Below, in pieces: positions 55,809 to 64,000 of a stretch of DNA of 64,000 nucleotides. The notes beneath the pieces are model-generated. The model ran no database searches and was not told where the DNA came from. It saw nothing but the letters and a program-made list of their open reading frames with translations. Origin of the DNA: Dinoroseobacter sp049801095 (GTDB lineage: Bacteria > Pseudomonadota > Alphaproteobacteria > Rhodobacterales > Rhodobacteraceae); contig NZ_JBNAGH010000003.1 in the NCBI RefSeq assembly GCF_049801095.1, positions 496,001-560,000 on the forward strand. The letters run 5' to 3'. Position numbers and translations under genes: made by a program. Within the stretch, counting starts at the first letter, position 1, and each line of letters starts with the position of its first letter.

Positions 55809-56369
55809 TTACATCATGGCCGCAGGCGAGAGCGCGGTGAAAACCCGGATATAGTCCCCGGGTGAGGAGCCCGCCCAATAGACCCAGAGCCGCGCGGGAT
55901 TGTCCTCGTCGATCCAGACATAATCGCCCTGCTCCAGCCCGCGCAGATCGGTGCTGATATAGTTGACCTGGGTGTTGGCCAGAAAATCCGTGGCATCCAT
56001 GGAGGCTGGCAGGGCCGCCACCCCAAGGATCGGTGCATCGAACTCGACCCAGCCATAATGGACGCCATTGAGGCTGTCGAAGAACACATAGTGGCTGGCG
56101 ACGACCTCTCCGGCGGGGATCACCCCGTCGATCCCGCCCACATCCACTGCAATCGGCGCCATGAGGCGGATATTCTGATCCTCATCGAATGCGTAAAGAT
56201 GGTCGGTGTTGAAATTGTCCTCCCCCACATCGAAGGGCTGATCCGTGTCGAGGATGACGAAATCCCCCTGCCCGCTCTGACGCAGGATCTGACCATCGAG
56301 CACCGTGGCCAGTGCCGATCCGCCCAGCGCGAGCACGAGCCCCGCACTTAACAGCCCTGTTCTGATCAT
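55809..56369 (-). CDS. Secreted protein of unknown function
   Basis: The 186-residue protein has a signal peptide (MIRTGLLSAGLVLALGGSALA). Its mature part is acidic and probably all-beta (TVLDGQILRQSGQGDFVILDTDQPFDVGEDNFNTDHLYAFDED; EVVASHYVFFDSLNGVHYGWVEFD). There is no membrane anchor or CTERM tag. I do not recognise the family. The frame continues unbroken to a stop at 55809 and has good codon bias, so it is likely a real gene. Confidence 0.6.
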   Translation of the reverse strand: MIRTGLLSAGLVLALGGSALATVLDGQILRQSGQGDFVILDTDQPFDVGEDNFNTDHLYAFDEDQNIRLMAPIAVDVGGIDGVIPAGEVVASHYVFFDSLNGVHYGWVEFDAPILGVAALPASMDATDFLANTQVNYISTDLRGLEQGDYVWIDEDNPARLWVYWAGSSPGDYIRVFTALSPAAMM

Positions 56370-56467
56370 CCGGCATCCTCCGCGTTGCTGGGCCAGAGCC
56401 TAGGGGCCGCCCCGCCGCCGGGCCAGCCATGGGCCGGTGCCTCGCAGAAACGTGACCGGCGTCCGGT

Positions 56468-57115
56468 TCAGGCCACGCGCGGGTGCAACAGGCGGACCTG
56501 TTCCTCCCCGCCCCCGGCGCGCAGGGCCACGGGGCCGCCGAGCGGGCGGGTGGTCAGCAGCGCCATGTCGTAACGCGCGCCGTAGTGCCTGGTGACCTCC
56601 TCGGCGGGGACAGAAAAGGGCGGGCCATTGGTCTGGCTCTGGTCATACGCCATGGTCACCAGCAGTTGCGGCGCAGTCCCGGTCACCTCCATGAGGTGGC
56701 GCGCATAGCGCGGGCGCGTCTCGGGCGGCAGGGCGATCAGCGCGGCCCGGTCATAGATCGCCGCCACCGGCCCCAGCATCGCAGCGGTCAACGCGAAGGC
56801 GTCGCCCACATAGAGGCGCAGCGCCCCGGCGGTGAAACACTCCAGCGGCCCGGCCTTCGTCACCGCCGGGGTCAGCCCCAACCGCGCAAAGACCTCCGCC
56901 ACGGCCATACGGTTGAACTCCACCCCGGTCACGGCATGGCCCCGCGCGAGCAACCAGTCGAGATCGAGGCTCTTGCCACAGAGCGGCACGAAGACCGGCG
57001 CGTCCGGAGCGATGTCCAGACGGTCCCAATGATCCACCAGGAGCGCATTGGCCTCGGGCTCGTGAAAGCCGATCCGGTTCTCGCGCCAGCGCTCTTCCCA
57101 AAATCCTTCGTCCAT
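56468..57115 (-). CDS. tpm: Thiopurine S-methyltransferase-like protein
   Basis: The 215-residue SAM-dependent enzyme matches the bacterial thiopurine/tellurite methyltransferase group: FWEERWRENRIGFHEPEANALLVDHW, VFVPLCGKSLDLDWLLARGHAVTGVE and the late IYDRAALIALPPETRPRYARHL. Natural substrates are thought to be selenium or tellurium compounds or small thiols. ATG 57115 is selected because GAGGCAGAG precedes it; the open frame upstream overlaps gloB on the other strand and is not coding. Confidence 0.85.
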   Translation of the reverse strand: MDEGFWEERWRENRIGFHEPEANALLVDHWDRLDIAPDAPVFVPLCGKSLDLDWLLARGHAVTGVEFNRMAVAEVFARLGLTPAVTKAGPLECFTAGALRLYVGDAFALTAAMLGPVAAIYDRAALIALPPETRPRYARHLMEVTGTAPQLLVTMAYDQSQTNGPPFSVPAEEVTRHYGARYDMALLTTRPLGGPVALRAGGGEEQVRLLHPRVA

Positions 57116-57280
57116 CTCTGCCTCACCTGCTGTGCTCTGTCCGAGTGCTGCCTGCTGCCGGCGGGGCAGGTCAAGCCCGCAGAGCGCCCGGTCCCTTGCC
57201 AAAGCGTCAGGAGCGCGCGCGCCCCTTGCCAAACGGCGCGCGCTTCGCTTGTCTGACCCCAGAGAGCGGAGGGAAGCGAC

Positions 57281-58051
57281 ATGGCACTCGAGATTTACCA
57301 ATACCCCTATGGTCCCGGCGCGAATTACGGTGTGCTGCTGCATGATCCCGCGTCCGGCGAGACCGCTTCGGTGGATGCAGGCGAGGCTGCCGCGCTGCTG
57401 TCTGCGGTGGAAAAGACCGGCTGGGGCCTGACGGAGATCTGGGTGACCCATCACCACCACGACCACACGGACGGGATCGAGGAGGTCAAGGCCGCCACCG
57501 GCTGCAAGGTCATCGGGCCGAAACCGGTCAGCCAGCCCATCGCCGGGGTCGACACGCGCTATGGCGATGGCGAGGCGTTTGATTTCTCGGGCCACCGGGT
57601 CGAGGTGCTGCACACGCCCGGCCACACGACCGATATGATCAATTTCTACCTGTCGGCCGAGGGGGTGGTGTTCACGGGCGACACGCTCTTCGTGATGGGA
57701 TGCGGACGACTGTTTGAGGGCGACGGGCCGATGATGCATGCCAGCCTGCAAAAGCTCACGGCGCTGCCGCCCCAGACCGTGATCTATTGCAGCCACGAAT
57801 ATACCGAGGCGAATGCGGGCTTTGCCCTGACAGTGGATCCGGACAACGCAGCCCTTCGGGAGAAGGCCGCGACGGTGAAGGCCCTGCGCGCCCAAGGCAA
57901 GGCGACGGTCCCCACCACGCTGGAGGAGGAGCTCGCCACCAACCCCTTCCTGCGCGCCTCGGACCCGGCGATCCGCGCTCATCTGGGGATGGAGAGCGCC
58001 AGCGATACGGAGGTTTTCACGGAAATCCGCCGCCGCAAGGACAATGCGTGA
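57281..58051 (+). CDS. gloB: Hydroxyacylglutathione hydrolase (glyoxalase II)
   Basis: The 256-residue metallo-beta-lactamase-fold enzyme hydrolyses S-lactoylglutathione. It shows the metal motif THHHHDHTDG, HTPGHTTDM, the bridging Asp in VFTGDTLFVMGCGR and YCSHEYTEANAGFA, plus the C-terminal NPFLRASDP typical of GloB. It is single and divergent from the methyltransferase gene. Confidence 0.95.
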   Translation: MALEIYQYPYGPGANYGVLLHDPASGETASVDAGEAAALLSAVEKTGWGLTEIWVTHHHHDHTDGIEEVKAATGCKVIGPKPVSQPIAGVDTRYGDGEAFDFSGHRVEVLHTPGHTTDMINFYLSAEGVVFTGDTLFVMGCGRLFEGDGPMMHASLQKLTALPPQTVIYCSHEYTEANAGFALTVDPDNAALREKAATVKALRAQGKATVPTTLEEELATNPFLRASDPAIRAHLGMESASDTEVFTEIRRRKDNA

Positions 58052-58109
58052 AGACATCTCGCCTCGGGCGCGTTCTCTGAAAGACTAGCGTCCTTTGCGA
58101 TCAGGCGTC

Positions 58110-58540
58110 GGCCCGCATCACGCGGGCGGGCACCGCGACTGCGATCTCGCAAGTGTCTTGGTCCGTTTTTGCGGGCCTTCCGGGCATCGAGCGCGACAAG
58201 ACCGGTCAAGAGCAAGAGCCCCCCGCCCGGGACCGGGATGGGCGCAAAGGCTTCGGCGACACGGACCTCGTCGAACACACCGCTCGTGTTCCCGGCCCCG
58301 TCACGGCGAAAGCAATGGCGAGCGAGGTCGCCCCGCCGGAACTGAAGCTTCGCCCGGCCTCGGGTCAATCAAAGAAGCCCGGGGGGCAAATGCCTCCCGC
58401 GCCAGGGTCGTGTTGGTCGAGGTATCGACGATCTCCACCTCGGAGGCGTCGCCCAGATACCCGAAGCGGTCACCCGTCGCGTGGAAGAAGGACATCGCAG
58501 CACAGTTTCCGCGGATACTGAACAGTCGCCTTTTTCGGAG
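58110..58540 (-). pseudogene. Decayed CTERM-tagged surface protein gene
   Basis: On the minus strand the frame from about 58495 reads SFFHATGDRFGYLGDASEVEIVDTSTNTTLA and then leaves register. A second frame has FSSGGATSLAIAFA near 58340-58300, and a third has DGAGNTSGVFDEVRVAEAFAPIPVPGGG, a hydrophobic run LLLLTGLVALDA and RKARKNG. The last part is a PEP/VPLPA-like sorting tag. The pieces lie in order but in different frames, so at least two frameshifts have broken the gene. A sequencing error is less likely given several shifts. Confidence 0.5.
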
Positions 58541-58632
58541 GCTCAGGACGCGCAACGCCCCCAATCGCACACAGATCTTGCACGACCGTGATCCGCCGTC
58601 GAGAAGGGCGGGCTTCGTCTAAAGAAGGGTGG

Positions 58633-58709
<77 letters not shown>

Positions 58710-58710
58710 A

Positions 58711-59283
58711 TCGTGCGCGGCTGGGTATGACACCCGTGTGGGGGCGTCAAGGGGCATTCGCGCGACAATCTTGCAAGGAAGGTCCTCTGCAGGTCGTGGG
58801 CGACAGAAAGCCCCGATCCGAGATCCGTGGCGCGCCGCGCGCGGCATGGGATGCGCCTCTGTCTGGCCAGTCTTGGGCCCGCTCTGGGGGGCAGCCCCCA
58901 AATCTGCCGCAACGCAGCGGAATCCACGCAGGCGCAGCAAACCGCCGAAACACCCTTTCCGAGCCGTCTGTTTTTTAAGCAGGTCGCGCAAACTGCGGGC
59001 AGCATCGCGCAATTCTTGCCGGTTGACGCGCCCTGTCAGCGCTGACGGCGCGATTCCCGGTTCTTCCAGAAGGATGCGTGGTCGAAGTTGCCCCCGCGCT
59101 TACTTGCGGAGCCCCGCGGCAGGCGCAGGAGGTGTGCGACGGCGTCGTTCCTGGCAGTTCTCTGCCGCCGCACAATGCAACAATAAAACGCTGCGTATGG
59201 GCATGTATGCAGATCCTGGTCCTGTTTCAATCCGCAGGGCCCGTACGTGCCCCCGCGCAGTCATGGCTTTGGGAAACAAGCAT
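58711..59283. other. Long non-coding region upstream of urtA
   Basis: The 573 bp between the tRNA and urtA carry no credible gene; the longest plus frame merely extends urtA upstream with basic, low-complexity sequence. Features are a 12-bp palindrome GTCAGCGCTGAC (59035-59046) and an AT-richer stretch near 59167-59185 (CAATGCAACAATAAAACG) that may contain the urt promoter. No clear -24/-12 sigma-54 promoter was found. Confidence 0.35.
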
Positions 59284-60573
59284 ATGACAAAATTTGGGAA
59301 ATCCCTGATCGGTGCCGGTGTTGGAGCCGCGCTCATGTCCTCGACCGCCTTTGCGGCCGGTCACAGCGACACGATCAAGGTCGGCATCCTGCACTCCCTC
59401 TCCGGGACCATGGCGATCTCCGAGACCACGCTCAAGGACGCCATGCTGATGCTCATCGAAGAGCAGAACAAAAAGGGCGGCGTGAACGGCAAGATGCTCG
59501 AGGCGGTCGTCGTGGACCCGGCCTCCGACTGGCCGCTCTTTGCCGAAAAAGCCCGTGAGCTGATCGAAGGCGAAGGCGTGGACGTGGTCTTTGGCTGCTG
59601 GACCTCCGTGTCGCGGAAATCCGTGCTGCCGGTCTTCGAAGAGCTGAACTCGCTGCTGTTCTATCCGGTGCAGTACGAAGGTGAGGAAAGCCAGCGCAAC
59701 GTGTTCTACACCGGTGCGGCCCCGAACCAGCAGGCGATCCCGGCGGTGGATTACCTGATGAACGAAGAAGGCGTGGAGCGCTGGGTGCTCGCGGGCACCG
59801 ACTATGTCTATCCCCGCACCACCAACAAGATCCTTGAAGCCTATCTGCAGTCCAAAGGCGTCGCGGCTGAGGACATCATGATCAACTACACGCCCTTCGG
59901 TCATTCCGATTGGCAGACGATCGTGTCCGACATCGCCTCCTTCGGCGGCGCAGGCAAGAAGACCGCCGTGGTCTCGACCATCAATGGCGACGCCAACGTG
60001 CCGTTCTACAAGGAACTGGGCAACCAGGGCATCTCCGCCGAGGACATCCCCGTTGTGGCCTTCTCCGTGGGTGAAGAAGAACTGGCCGGTCTCGACACCG
60101 AGCCGCTCGTCGGTCACCTGGCGGCATGGAACTACTTCATGTCCGTGGACACGCCGGAGAACGACGCATTCATCGACGCCTGGATCGACTTCATCGGCGA
60201 CGAAGACCGCGTGACCAACGACCCGATGGAAGCTCATTACATCGGCTTCAACATGTGGGTCGAGGCCGTCGAGGCCGCTGGCACCACCGACCCGGATGCG
60301 GTCATCGACAGCATTGTCGGCGTCTCCGTGCCGAACCTGACCGGTGGCTATTCCACCATGCTGCCGAACCACCACATCACCAAGCCGGTGCTGGTGGGTG
60401 AGATCCAGGATGACGGTCAGTTCGACGTCGTGTGGGAGACCTCCGGCCTTGTGCGTGGGGATGCGTGGTCCGACCACCTGCCCGAGAGCGCGCCGCTGAT
60501 CTCCAACTGGCTGCCGCCCATGTCCTGCGGCAACTTCAACACTGAAACCGGCGTCTGCGGCGGCGGCTCCTAA
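59284..60573 (+). CDS. urtA: Urea ABC transporter, urea-binding protein
   Basis: The 429-residue secreted protein (signal GAGVGAALMSSTAFA) is of the UrtA type: DTIKVGILHSLSGTMAISETTLKDAML, CWTSVSRKSVLPVFEE, LFYPVQYEGEE and PNHHITKPVLVGEIQ. It binds urea in the periplasm. ATG 59284 is the start; it opens a proper signal peptide. It heads urtA-urtB-urtC-urtD. Confidence 0.94.
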   Translation: MTKFGKSLIGAGVGAALMSSTAFAAGHSDTIKVGILHSLSGTMAISETTLKDAMLMLIEEQNKKGGVNGKMLEAVVVDPASDWPLFAEKARELIEGEGVDVVFGCWTSVSRKSVLPVFEELNSLLFYPVQYEGEESQRNVFYTGAAPNQQAIPAVDYLMNEEGVERWVLAGTDYVYPRTTNKILEAYLQSKGVAAEDIMINYTPFGHSDWQTIVSDIASFGGAGKKTAVVSTINGDANVPFYKELGNQGISAEDIPVVAFSVGEEELAGLDTEPLVGHLAAWNYFMSVDTPENDAFIDAWIDFIGDEDRVTNDPMEAHYIGFNMWVEAVEAAGTTDPDAVIDSIVGVSVPNLTGGYSTMLPNHHITKPVLVGEIQDDGQFDVVWETSGLVRGDAWSDHLPESAPLISNWLPPMSCGNFNTETGVCGGGS

Positions 60574-60681
60574 GCCCCCGCCCAGTGTCGCGGCCCCGTA
60601 TGGGTCGCGACATCGCCTGATTGTCATGGCCCCCTGCGGATGCGGCGGGGCCGTGATCTTCTCTGACCCCCGAGAGACAAC

Positions 60682-62295
60682 ATGACCCTTCTTCGCCTGT
60701 GCGTCGCAGCCCTGTTGACCTGTCTTGCCGCGCTGACCGCGCCCGCCGCCTCGGCCCAAAGCCTTGAAGAGCTGGTGGCGCGTTTGCCCGACGGCAAGTT
60801 CCCCGAACGCGCGGCTGTGGTCGCGGAGCTTGGCGCCCTGGGCGATCCCCGGGCTGTGCCGGTTCTGGAAGTGCTGCTGGAGGGCAATCTACATGTCCTG
60901 AAGGCCAATACCCGCGTGGTCGAGATCCGCGAGATCGGCGACGATGATGTGGCCTATGACGCCCTGACCGGCGAGGAATACGGGATCGTGCCCCGGCGCG
61001 GGTCCTCGAAGATCCGGGTGAATAACGGGCTGCGGCGGGACATCCGCGCGGCCATCGGCACCCTGACCCTGCGCGCGCCCGACCCGGCCCTGCGTCTGGC
61101 CGCCGCCGAGGCCGCGTTCCGCGCGCCGAATGTGGATCAGCTGGAGCTGTTGCGCGCCGCGCGCGGCGAGGAAAGCGATGATGGTGTGGCCGAGGCGCTC
61201 GACTTCGCCATTGCCGCCACCGTGCTTGAAGGCGACCTTCCCGAGGCCGAGCAAGTGGCCGCCATCGAGGTGCTGCGCGAGATGGGCAATCAGGACGCGC
61301 TGAGCGTGTTGACACCGCTCATCCAGGCGACGAACCCGACCCTGGCCGCTGCTGCGGCAGACGCGGTGAAGGCCATCGAAGACAATCAGCGCCTGTGGAA
61401 TATGGCGCAGAATGTGTGGTTTGGCCTGTCCCTGGGCTCGGTCCTGTTACTTGCGGCCATTGGACTTGCCATCACCTTCGGGGTGATGGGCGTGATCAAC
61501 ATGGCCCATGGCGAGCTGGTGATGATCGGGGCCTACACGACCTTCTTCGTGCAGGAGATCATCCGTGCCTCCTTCCCCGGGCTTTTTGACTGGTCGCTTC
61601 TGATCGCGGCCCCTCTGGCCTTTCTGGTCGCCGGGGGTGTGGGTGTCGCGATCGAGCGGGGCTGTGTGCGGTTCCTTTACGGTCGCCCGCTGGAGACGTT
61701 GCTCGCGACCTGGGGGATCAGCCTGATCCTGCAGCAGACCGTCCGCTCGATCTTTGGCCCGAACAACCGCGAGGTGGGCAATCCGAGCTGGATGTCCGGG
61801 GCGTTCGATGTGGGGCAGATGACGATCACCTATAACAGGCTGTGGATCCTGCTCTTTGCGCTGGCGGTGTTCGCGATCCTGCTTTTCGTGCTGAAGAAGA
61901 CGCCGATCGGGCTGCAAATGCGCGCCGTGACCCAGAACCGCGCGATGGCCGCGAATATGGGGATCCGGACCGGCTGGGTTGATGCGATGACCTTTGGTCT
62001 GGGGGCCGGGATTGCCGGTCTCGCGGGCGTGGCACTGAGCCAGATCGACAATGTGTCGCCGAACCTTGGCCAAAGCTATATCGTCGACAGCTTTATGGTC
62101 GTCGTGTTCGGTGGAGCCGGGAATATCTGGGGCACGCTCGCGGGGGCCTTCTCGCTGGGGATCGCGAACAAGTTCCTGGAGCCCTATGCGGGTGCGGTCC
62201 TGGCCAAGATCCTGGTGCTCGTCTTCATCATCCTCTTCATCCAGAAGCGGCCGCGTGGGCTCTTCGCGGTGAAGGGCCGGGCGGTGGAGAATTGA
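60682..62295 (+). CDS. urtB: Urea ABC transporter permease UrtB
   Basis: The 537-residue protein has a signal segment and an N-terminal helical extension (about residues 20-235) in front of the LIV-type permease with eight helices (GSVLLLAAIGLAITFGVMGVINMAHGELVMIGAYTTF). The extension is normal for UrtB. It forms the channel with UrtC. Confidence 0.93.
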   Translation: MTLLRLCVAALLTCLAALTAPAASAQSLEELVARLPDGKFPERAAVVAELGALGDPRAVPVLEVLLEGNLHVLKANTRVVEIREIGDDDVAYDALTGEEYGIVPRRGSSKIRVNNGLRRDIRAAIGTLTLRAPDPALRLAAAEAAFRAPNVDQLELLRAARGEESDDGVAEALDFAIAATVLEGDLPEAEQVAAIEVLREMGNQDALSVLTPLIQATNPTLAAAAADAVKAIEDNQRLWNMAQNVWFGLSLGSVLLLAAIGLAITFGVMGVINMAHGELVMIGAYTTFFVQEIIRASFPGLFDWSLLIAAPLAFLVAGGVGVAIERGCVRFLYGRPLETLLATWGISLILQQTVRSIFGPNNREVGNPSWMSGAFDVGQMTITYNRLWILLFALAVFAILLFVLKKTPIGLQMRAVTQNRAMAANMGIRTGWVDAMTFGLGAGIAGLAGVALSQIDNVSPNLGQSYIVDSFMVVVFGGAGNIWGTLAGAFSLGIANKFLEPYAGAVLAKILVLVFIILFIQKRPRGLFAVKGRAVEN

Positions 62296-62572
62296 CGATG
62301 ACGACGCTCCGCAACACAGAAACGTGGTCCTCCCGCCCCCACCCGTCGGTCCGCTCCGCGGACACTCGGGCGGCGTCGGGCCCGGCCGCGCGCGCATGCG
62401 CGCGCGGCAGTCGCACCCAGCACCCCGATCTTGGGCTGAACTCCACCGGTCACCCCGAGGCGCGTCCGCCGCGTGCGTCCGCACGCGGCCCGGCCCAACG
62501 GGAGGCGCTGCCCGTCAGGGCGGCAACGACGGGCGGGAGCCCCCTCTCCTCTCTTGAACTTGGAGCCGCCCA
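62296..62572. other. Structured intergenic insert between urtB and urtC
   Basis: These 277 bp break an otherwise tight operon. They hold a perfect 22-bp palindrome (62386-62407, half-site CCGCGCGCGCA), a hairpin CCGCGTGCG..CGCACGCGG (62469-62488) and a tail matching 33824-33876. There is no coding evidence. The hairpins may cause partial termination or protect one end of the mRNA. Confidence 0.6.
62469..62542 (+). repeat. Hairpin-plus-tail repeat element, copy 2
   Basis: The hairpin CCGCGTGCG, TC, CGCACGCGG (62469-62488) is followed by the tail (62493-62542) that begins GCCCAACGGGAGGCGCTGC and ends GGCAACGACGGGCGGGAGCC. The tail differs from copy 1 by only a few small gaps. The hairpin sequences differ between copies while the structure is kept. 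Confidence 0.7.
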
Positions 62573-63676
62573 ATGAGCCGCCTGATCGACCGCCGCATGG
62601 GTATCTTCCTCGCCGGGCTCTTTGTCCTGACTGTCGCTATCCCCGCCGGCAATCTTTGGATGGAGGGCCAGCCCGTCCCCTCCTATGTGGTGAGCCTGCT
62701 GGGCAAATACCTCTGCTATGCCCTCCTCGCCGTCGCCCTTGACCTGGTCTGGGGCTATACCGGCATCCTTTCTCTCGGCCATGGCGCCTTCTTTGCCCTG
62801 GGTGGTTACGCCATGGGTATGCATCTGATGCGTGAGATCGGCGACCGCGGTGTCTATGCCAACCCCGATCTGCCGGACTTCATGGTCTTTCTGAACTATC
62901 AGGAGCTGCCTTGGTTCTGGTACGGGTTCGACCAATTCTGGTTCGCCTGCCTCATGGTCCTGCTGGTCCCCGGCGCGCTCGCCTTCGTCTTCGGTTGGTT
63001 CGCCTTCCGCTCCCGCGTCACGGGCGTGTACCTGTCGATCATCACACAGGCCATGACCTACGCCCTGATGCTCGCCTTCTTCCGCAACGAAATGGGCTTC
63101 GGCGGCAATAACGGCCTCACGGATTTCAAGGACGTGCTCGGCTTTGACCTGCAATCCGACAGCACCCGCGCGGCCCTCTTTGCCCTCTCTGCCCTGGCCC
63201 TGACCGCGGGCCTGCTGATCTCCAAGGCAATCACCACCTCCAAGCTCGGCCAGATCCTCGTTTGCGTCCGGGACGCCGAGAGCCGCACGCGCTTTCTCGG
63301 CTACCGGGTCGAGAGCTACAAACTCTTCGTCTGGACTGTCTCGGCCATGATGGCCGGCGTTGCCGGGGCGCTCTACACACCGCAAGTCGGCATCATCAAT
63401 CCGGGCGAGTTCAGCCCCGCCAACTCCATCGAGATCGTGATCTGGGTCGCCCTAGGCGGGCGCGGCACCCTCGTGGGCGCGGCCATCGGGGCGATCCTCG
63501 TCGCTCTCTCCAAAACCTTGCTCACGGGCTGGTTCCCGGAGATCTGGCTCTTTGCCCTCGGCGCGCTCTTCATCTTCGTCACGATTTTCATGCCCAAAGG
63601 CGTGCTCGGCGTGGTCGAAAACGCCCTGCAGCGCAAACCCAAACACGAAGCGAGCCCGGAGGAGGCCAAGGCATGA
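62573..63676 (+). CDS. urtC: Urea ABC transporter permease UrtC
   Basis: The 367-residue LIV-type permease has about ten helices and the UrtC features LVWGYTGILSLGHGAFFALGGYAMGMHLMR and EFSPANSIEIVIWVALGGRGTL. Its stop overlaps the urtD start by 4 bp (ATGA at 63673-63676). Confidence 0.94.
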   Translation: MSRLIDRRMGIFLAGLFVLTVAIPAGNLWMEGQPVPSYVVSLLGKYLCYALLAVALDLVWGYTGILSLGHGAFFALGGYAMGMHLMREIGDRGVYANPDLPDFMVFLNYQELPWFWYGFDQFWFACLMVLLVPGALAFVFGWFAFRSRVTGVYLSIITQAMTYALMLAFFRNEMGFGGNNGLTDFKDVLGFDLQSDSTRAALFALSALALTAGLLISKAITTSKLGQILVCVRDAESRTRFLGYRVESYKLFVWTVSAMMAGVAGALYTPQVGIINPGEFSPANSIEIVIWVALGGRGTLVGAAIGAILVALSKTLLTGWFPEIWLFALGALFIFVTIFMPKGVLGVVENALQRKPKHEASPEEAKA

Positions 63677-64000
63677 GCGTCCAGCTTTCCCTCAACGGTG
63701 TGAACCGCAGCTTTGATGGATTCAAAGCGATCAACGATCTGAGCCTCCATGTGGAAAAGGGCGAGATGCGCGCGATCATCGGCCCAAATGGCGCGGGCAA
63801 AACCACGATGATGGATATCATCACTGGCAAGACCCGCCCGGATGAAGGCGAGGTGCTGTGGAACCAGACCGTGGATCTGACCAAAACCGACGAGGCTGAC
63901 AGCGCACGGCTTGGCATCGGTCGCAAGTTCCAGAAACCCACGGTTTTCGAGACGCACACGGTGGCCGACAATATCGCACTCAGCCTCAAGGCCGACCGCT
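63673..64000 (+). CDS. urtD: Urea ABC transporter ATPase UrtD, cut by window end
   Basis: The visible 109 codons begin MSVQLSLNGVNRSFDGFKAIND and include Walker A GPNGAGKTT and the Q-loop region GIGRKFQKPTVFE, as in UrtD/LivG ATPases. The 3' part, with signature and Walker B, lies outside the window. It is coupled to urtC by the ATGA overlap. Confidence 0.92.
   Translation, partial: MSVQLSLNGVNRSFDGFKAINDLSLHVEKGEMRAIIGPNGAGKTTMMDIITGKTRPDEGEVLWNQTVDLTKTDEADSARLGIGRKFQKPTVFETHTVADNIALSLKADR

Noticed and set aside
59150..59175. Sigma-54 promoter before urtA
   Set aside because: TGGCAGTTCTCTGCC looks similar, but the GG to GC distance is 9 nt instead of 10 and the -12 half is poor.

Overview
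The window reads as chromosomal DNA of a high-GC alphaproteobacterium of the order Rhodobacterales (Roseobacter-type). This rests on a combination typical of that group: form II CO-dehydrogenase-like genes (coxG-S-L-M), a PQQ-dependent alcohol oxidation island with its dedicated ABC exporter, a PuuD-type urate oxidase with a purine-degradation cluster, VPLPA-CTERM surface proteins, a urea ABC transporter (urt), and intergenic repeats of the GGAGTATTT..GAACAATGA kind. No plasmid, phage, transposase, CRISPR or rRNA signal was seen. One tRNA (Met, CAT) is present. Species-level identity cannot be read from the sequence.

Layout. (1) 0.1-6.5 kb: a sulfate activation enzyme (ATP sulfurylase + APS kinase) fused in frame behind an EPS-type MarR winged-helix domain; a small nucleotidyltransferase-like protein; a ferric-reductase-like flavocytochrome; a tandem glycine riboswitch driving a DadA-like amino-acid dehydrogenase; a PagL-like outer membrane protein. 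(2) 6.7-11.1 kb: leftward operon coxG-coxS-coxL-coxM with the AYRGAGR (form II) active-site loop. (3) 11.1-28.2 kb: a quinoprotein alcohol-oxidation island. Its core is a PQQ dehydrogenase whose WDFDG motif predicts lanthanide dependence. Around it are a PedF-like cytochrome c, a second small cytochrome c, a MoxJ/XoxJ-like binding protein, the PQQ-associated ABC set (binding protein, beta-propeller, ATPase, permease), small uncharacterised secreted proteins, a NitT/TauT-like binding protein and ATPase without a permease, a ureohydrolase, and a regulator set of LuxR-type response regulator, FIST sensor and hybrid histidine kinase. (4) 28.2-32.2 kb: tesA facing ybbA-ybbP. (5) 32.3-38.5 kb: glycine/serine catabolism, gcvT-gcvH-gcvP-sdaA, with a structured leader before gcvT, then galM on the opposite strand. 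(6) 39.6-47.8 kb: purine ring catabolism (puuD, LysR regulator, uraH, puuE-uraD fusion, allantoicase, ureidoglycolate lyase, NCS2 permease), interrupted by one VPLPA-CTERM gene. (7) 47.9-58.6 kb: a GAPDH, a repeat-rich VPLPA-CTERM protein, cydAB, an amino-acid ABC transporter (two permeases and a binding protein), a secreted unknown, TPMT-like methyltransferase, gloB, and the remains of another CTERM gene. (8) 58.6-64.0 kb: tRNA-Met and urtABC with the start of urtD, cut by the window end.

How it fits together. Urate to ureidoglycolate breakdown releases urea and glyoxylate, and the urt transporter recovers external urea. Glyoxylate metabolism meets glycine and serine, which the gcv operon, SdaA and perhaps the riboswitch-controlled DadA-like enzyme handle. 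The PQQ island oxidises alcohols in the periplasm and passes electrons to soluble cytochromes c. The Cox-like molybdoenzyme and cytochrome bd add respiratory flexibility. The least explained items are the MarR-Sat-CysC fusion, the structured gcvT leader, the hairpin-plus-tail repeat found both between sdaA and gcvP and inside the urt operon, the permease-less ABC pair, and the unnamed secreted proteins of the PQQ island.
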